A DNA stretch of 64,000 nucleotides, taken from CAIYUC01 sp963682005. Its GTDB lineage: Bacteria > Bacteroidota > Bacteroidia > Bacteroidales > FEN-979. The notes beneath the pieces were generated by a model. It was not told the DNA's origin, made no database searches, and saw nothing but the letters and a program-made list of their open reading frames with translations. Location of the stretch: the NCBI GenBank assembly GCA_963682005.1, contig OY820914.1:4836001-4900000 (forward strand), in the 5' to 3' direction. A program made the position numbers and the translations under genes. Of the stretch, positions 62,624 to 64,000 are shown piece after piece. Numbering within the stretch: the first letter of the stretch is position 1; each line of letters begins with the position of its first letter.

Positions 62624-64000
62624 TCATTGCCCCATATTCTTAGGGGGTTCACCCTGTTGAGATTCCTTATCCTTGCCGGTGCTTTTAGGCGGATTATTTT
62701 GCTGAGGCTGCTTATCCGGTTTGGCATCGTGTTGCGGCTGCGCTGGCTGCTTTGAAGGCGGGTTATTGTGCTGTTTCGGCGACTGCTGCTTTGGCGGCTG
62801 GGACGGGGGCTGCTGCTTTTCCGACGGACTGTTGTGTTGTTGCGGGGCTGGCTGCTGCTTTGGCGGCTGTTGCTTTGAGGGCTGATCTTTCCCCTGCTGC
62901 GGTGACGGTTGTTGCTTCGAAGGAGGATTATTGTGCTGTGACGGTGCTGGTTGCTGCCTTGGCGGCTGCTGCTTTGAAGGCTGATCTTTTCCCTGTTGCG
63001 GTGACGGTTGTTGCTTTGGCGGCTGCTGCTTTGAAGGCTGATCTTTTCCCTGTTGCGGTGACGGTTGTTGCTTTGGCGGCTGCTGCCTTGAAGGCTGATC
63101 TTTTCCCTGCTGCGGTGATGGTTGTTGCTTCGCCGGTTGCTGCCTTGAAGGCTGATCTTTTCCCTGCTGCTGTGATGGTTGTTGCTTCGCCGGCTGACCT
63201 TTTTGTTCTGGTTGATTTGGCTGCTGCCTGCTGGGCTGGGCCGGTCTCTGAGACGGGGTTTCTACCTTCCTTTGTTGGGCCGGCTTCACATTATTCATAT
63301 TTTCAACCCTTGACGGAGCAGGTTTTGGGCCTGATGAAACTACCCTCTGTACCTGAGGCCGGTATAACTGAACCTGGTCCTTGGTGACTTTCTGACCCGG
63401 TTGGCTTGATTCTCTTATTGTAACCGGGGTAATCGTCCGGCCTGCACGTTTTTCCACTTCATTCCTGGCAGGTCCTGCATTGTATGTCACATTCCTTGAC
63501 CTGTCAACATGCGTATTATTAATAACTGTGGAATTATTGATGATCGTTACATTTGTTGATCTGTCAACATAATAGTTATTGATGTTCGTCCGGCCCAGGT
63601 ACCCGCTTCTTACAAAGGTGTAACTATTGTGGGATTCATTGTAGCCAGATCCATATGCGACACTGACATTCACCCCTGGTCCGATCGGCGCCCAGCCATA
63701 ATATCCTTCTGACCGCCTCCAGGTAACCCATCCTGGACCCCATTCATTATCAGGAACCCAGATCGGTCCGTAAACGGGATCGGTATACCACCGCCCATAA
63801 TGAAAAGGCGCCCATCCCCATGAATAATTGGAAACCCATGTCCAGCCCTGATCAGTCAATATCCAATAACCATTCGTGGCATAGGGAGTAAAGCCGGGGG
63901 AGACATCCGGTATCCAGACATATCCATATTCAGGATTGTCAACCCAGGTCCCGTATGGGCTTAAATCATCATAAAAAACCTGAAAACTTACAGATGCCCC
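62624..64000 (-). CDS. DUF6600-type protein with Gln/Pro/Lys-rich repeat tail (5' end off window)
   Basis: The frame is open to the window edge, so the start is missing; the visible part is 458 aa. It opens with FYDDLSPYGTWVDNPEYGYVWIP and WVSNYSWGWAPFHYGRW, the YXXHPYG/W-rich pattern of DUF6600-type secreted proteins of Bacteroidota, then an Asn-rich stretch (VDRSTNVTIINNSTVINN). The C-terminal third is a low-complexity tail made of 19-aa units of the type KQQPSPQQGKDQPSRQQPP. It is probably a secreted or outer-membrane protein. Confidence 0.8.
   Translation of the reverse strand, partial: GASVSFQVFYDDLSPYGTWVDNPEYGYVWIPDVSPGFTPYATNGYWILTDQGWTWVSNYSWGWAPFHYGRWYTDPVYGPIWVPDNEWGPGWVTWRRSEGYYGWAPIGPGVNVSVAYGSGYNESHNSYTFVRSGYLGRTNINNYYVDRSTNVTIINNSTVINNTHVDRSRNVTYNAGPARNEVEKRAGRTITPVTIRESSQPGQKVTKDQVQLYRPQVQRVVSSGPKPAPSRVENMNNVKPAQQRKVETPSQRPAQPSRQQPNQPEQKGQPAKQQPSQQQGKDQPSRQQPAKQQPSPQQGKDQPSRQQPPKQQPSPQQGKDQPSKQQPPKQQPSPQQGKDQPSKQQPPRQQPAPSQHNNPPSKQQPSPQQGKDQPSKQQPPKQQPAPQQHNSPSEKQQPPSQPPKQQSPKQHNNPPSKQPAQPQHDAKPDKQPQQNNPPKSTGKDKESQQGEPPKNMGQ
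62870..63200. repeat. 57-bp coding repeats in the Gln/Pro-rich tail
   Basis: CTGATCTTTTCCCTG recurs at 62981, 63038, 63095 and 63152, a 57-bp period coding for 19 aa. Less regular copies flank these. Confidence 0.85.

Noticed and set aside
62752..63387. Long Ala-rich frame on the plus strand (211 aa)
   Set aside because: It is the antisense shadow of the Gln/Pro/Lys repeat tail of the DUF6600-type gene. Its composition follows directly from the repeats.

Overview
The window reads as chromosomal DNA from a member of the Bacteroidota, most likely an environmental Bacteroidales-type lineage. The evidence is the TAnnTTTG -7 promoter element in front of many genes, several secreted proteins ending in type IX secretion (Por) sorting domains, FISUMP, DUF3943, DUF4421 and DUF6600-type proteins, and Bacteroidota versions of housekeeping genes. 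No phage, transposase, CRISPR array or rRNA was seen.

From 1 to about 20 kb the content is mostly housekeeping: a GT-C glycosyltransferase, a GNAT enzyme, bipA, a VOC/PhnB protein, a DEAD-box helicase, mgsA, a RecD-like helicase, a MacB-like permease, upp, a FemAB-like protein, a polysaccharide deacetylase-like protein, dnaX, a PfkB-PlsC-CoA-binding trio and tRNA-Val(TAC). The gaps here are unusually rich in repeats: arrays of 7- or 8-bp units of many different sequences (one has 40 units in 320 bp), a 67-bp unit repeated three times, and hairpin-rich dispersed elements.

From about 20 to 64 kb lies a stress, envelope and cell-surface region. It holds an AraC-type regulator with a CxxC N-terminal segment; cupin, YceI, lipoprotein, lmo0937-type, YtxH and AI-2E proteins; a GH130 enzyme with a glycosyltransferase-hydrolase fusion; two P-type ATPases; UspA; bacterioferritin; an Nramp-like transporter; a haem-binding protein; a cupredoxin; an OmpA protein; two large DUF3494 (ice-binding type) surface proteins; a FISUMP protein; an Mla-like lipid-transport operon; and PAP2, DUF4421 and Thivi_2564-type proteins.

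The most notable finding is that ten promoters in this second region share one rigid 56-bp architecture: TGTAAC-N15-TGTAAY-N21-(G/C/T)ACCTTTG. The two half-sites are direct repeats 21 bp apart, and the distance to the -7 box is 21 nt in all ten cases, on both strands. This geometry is what an AraC-family activator bound at the -33 region would need. The AraC-type gene at 20131-20691 sits next to the first site and is the obvious candidate. The sites head nearly every transcription unit of the region, which points to one co-regulated stress and envelope regulon.

All positions and repeat counts were read by eye. Family assignments rest on recognised motifs, not on database searches.
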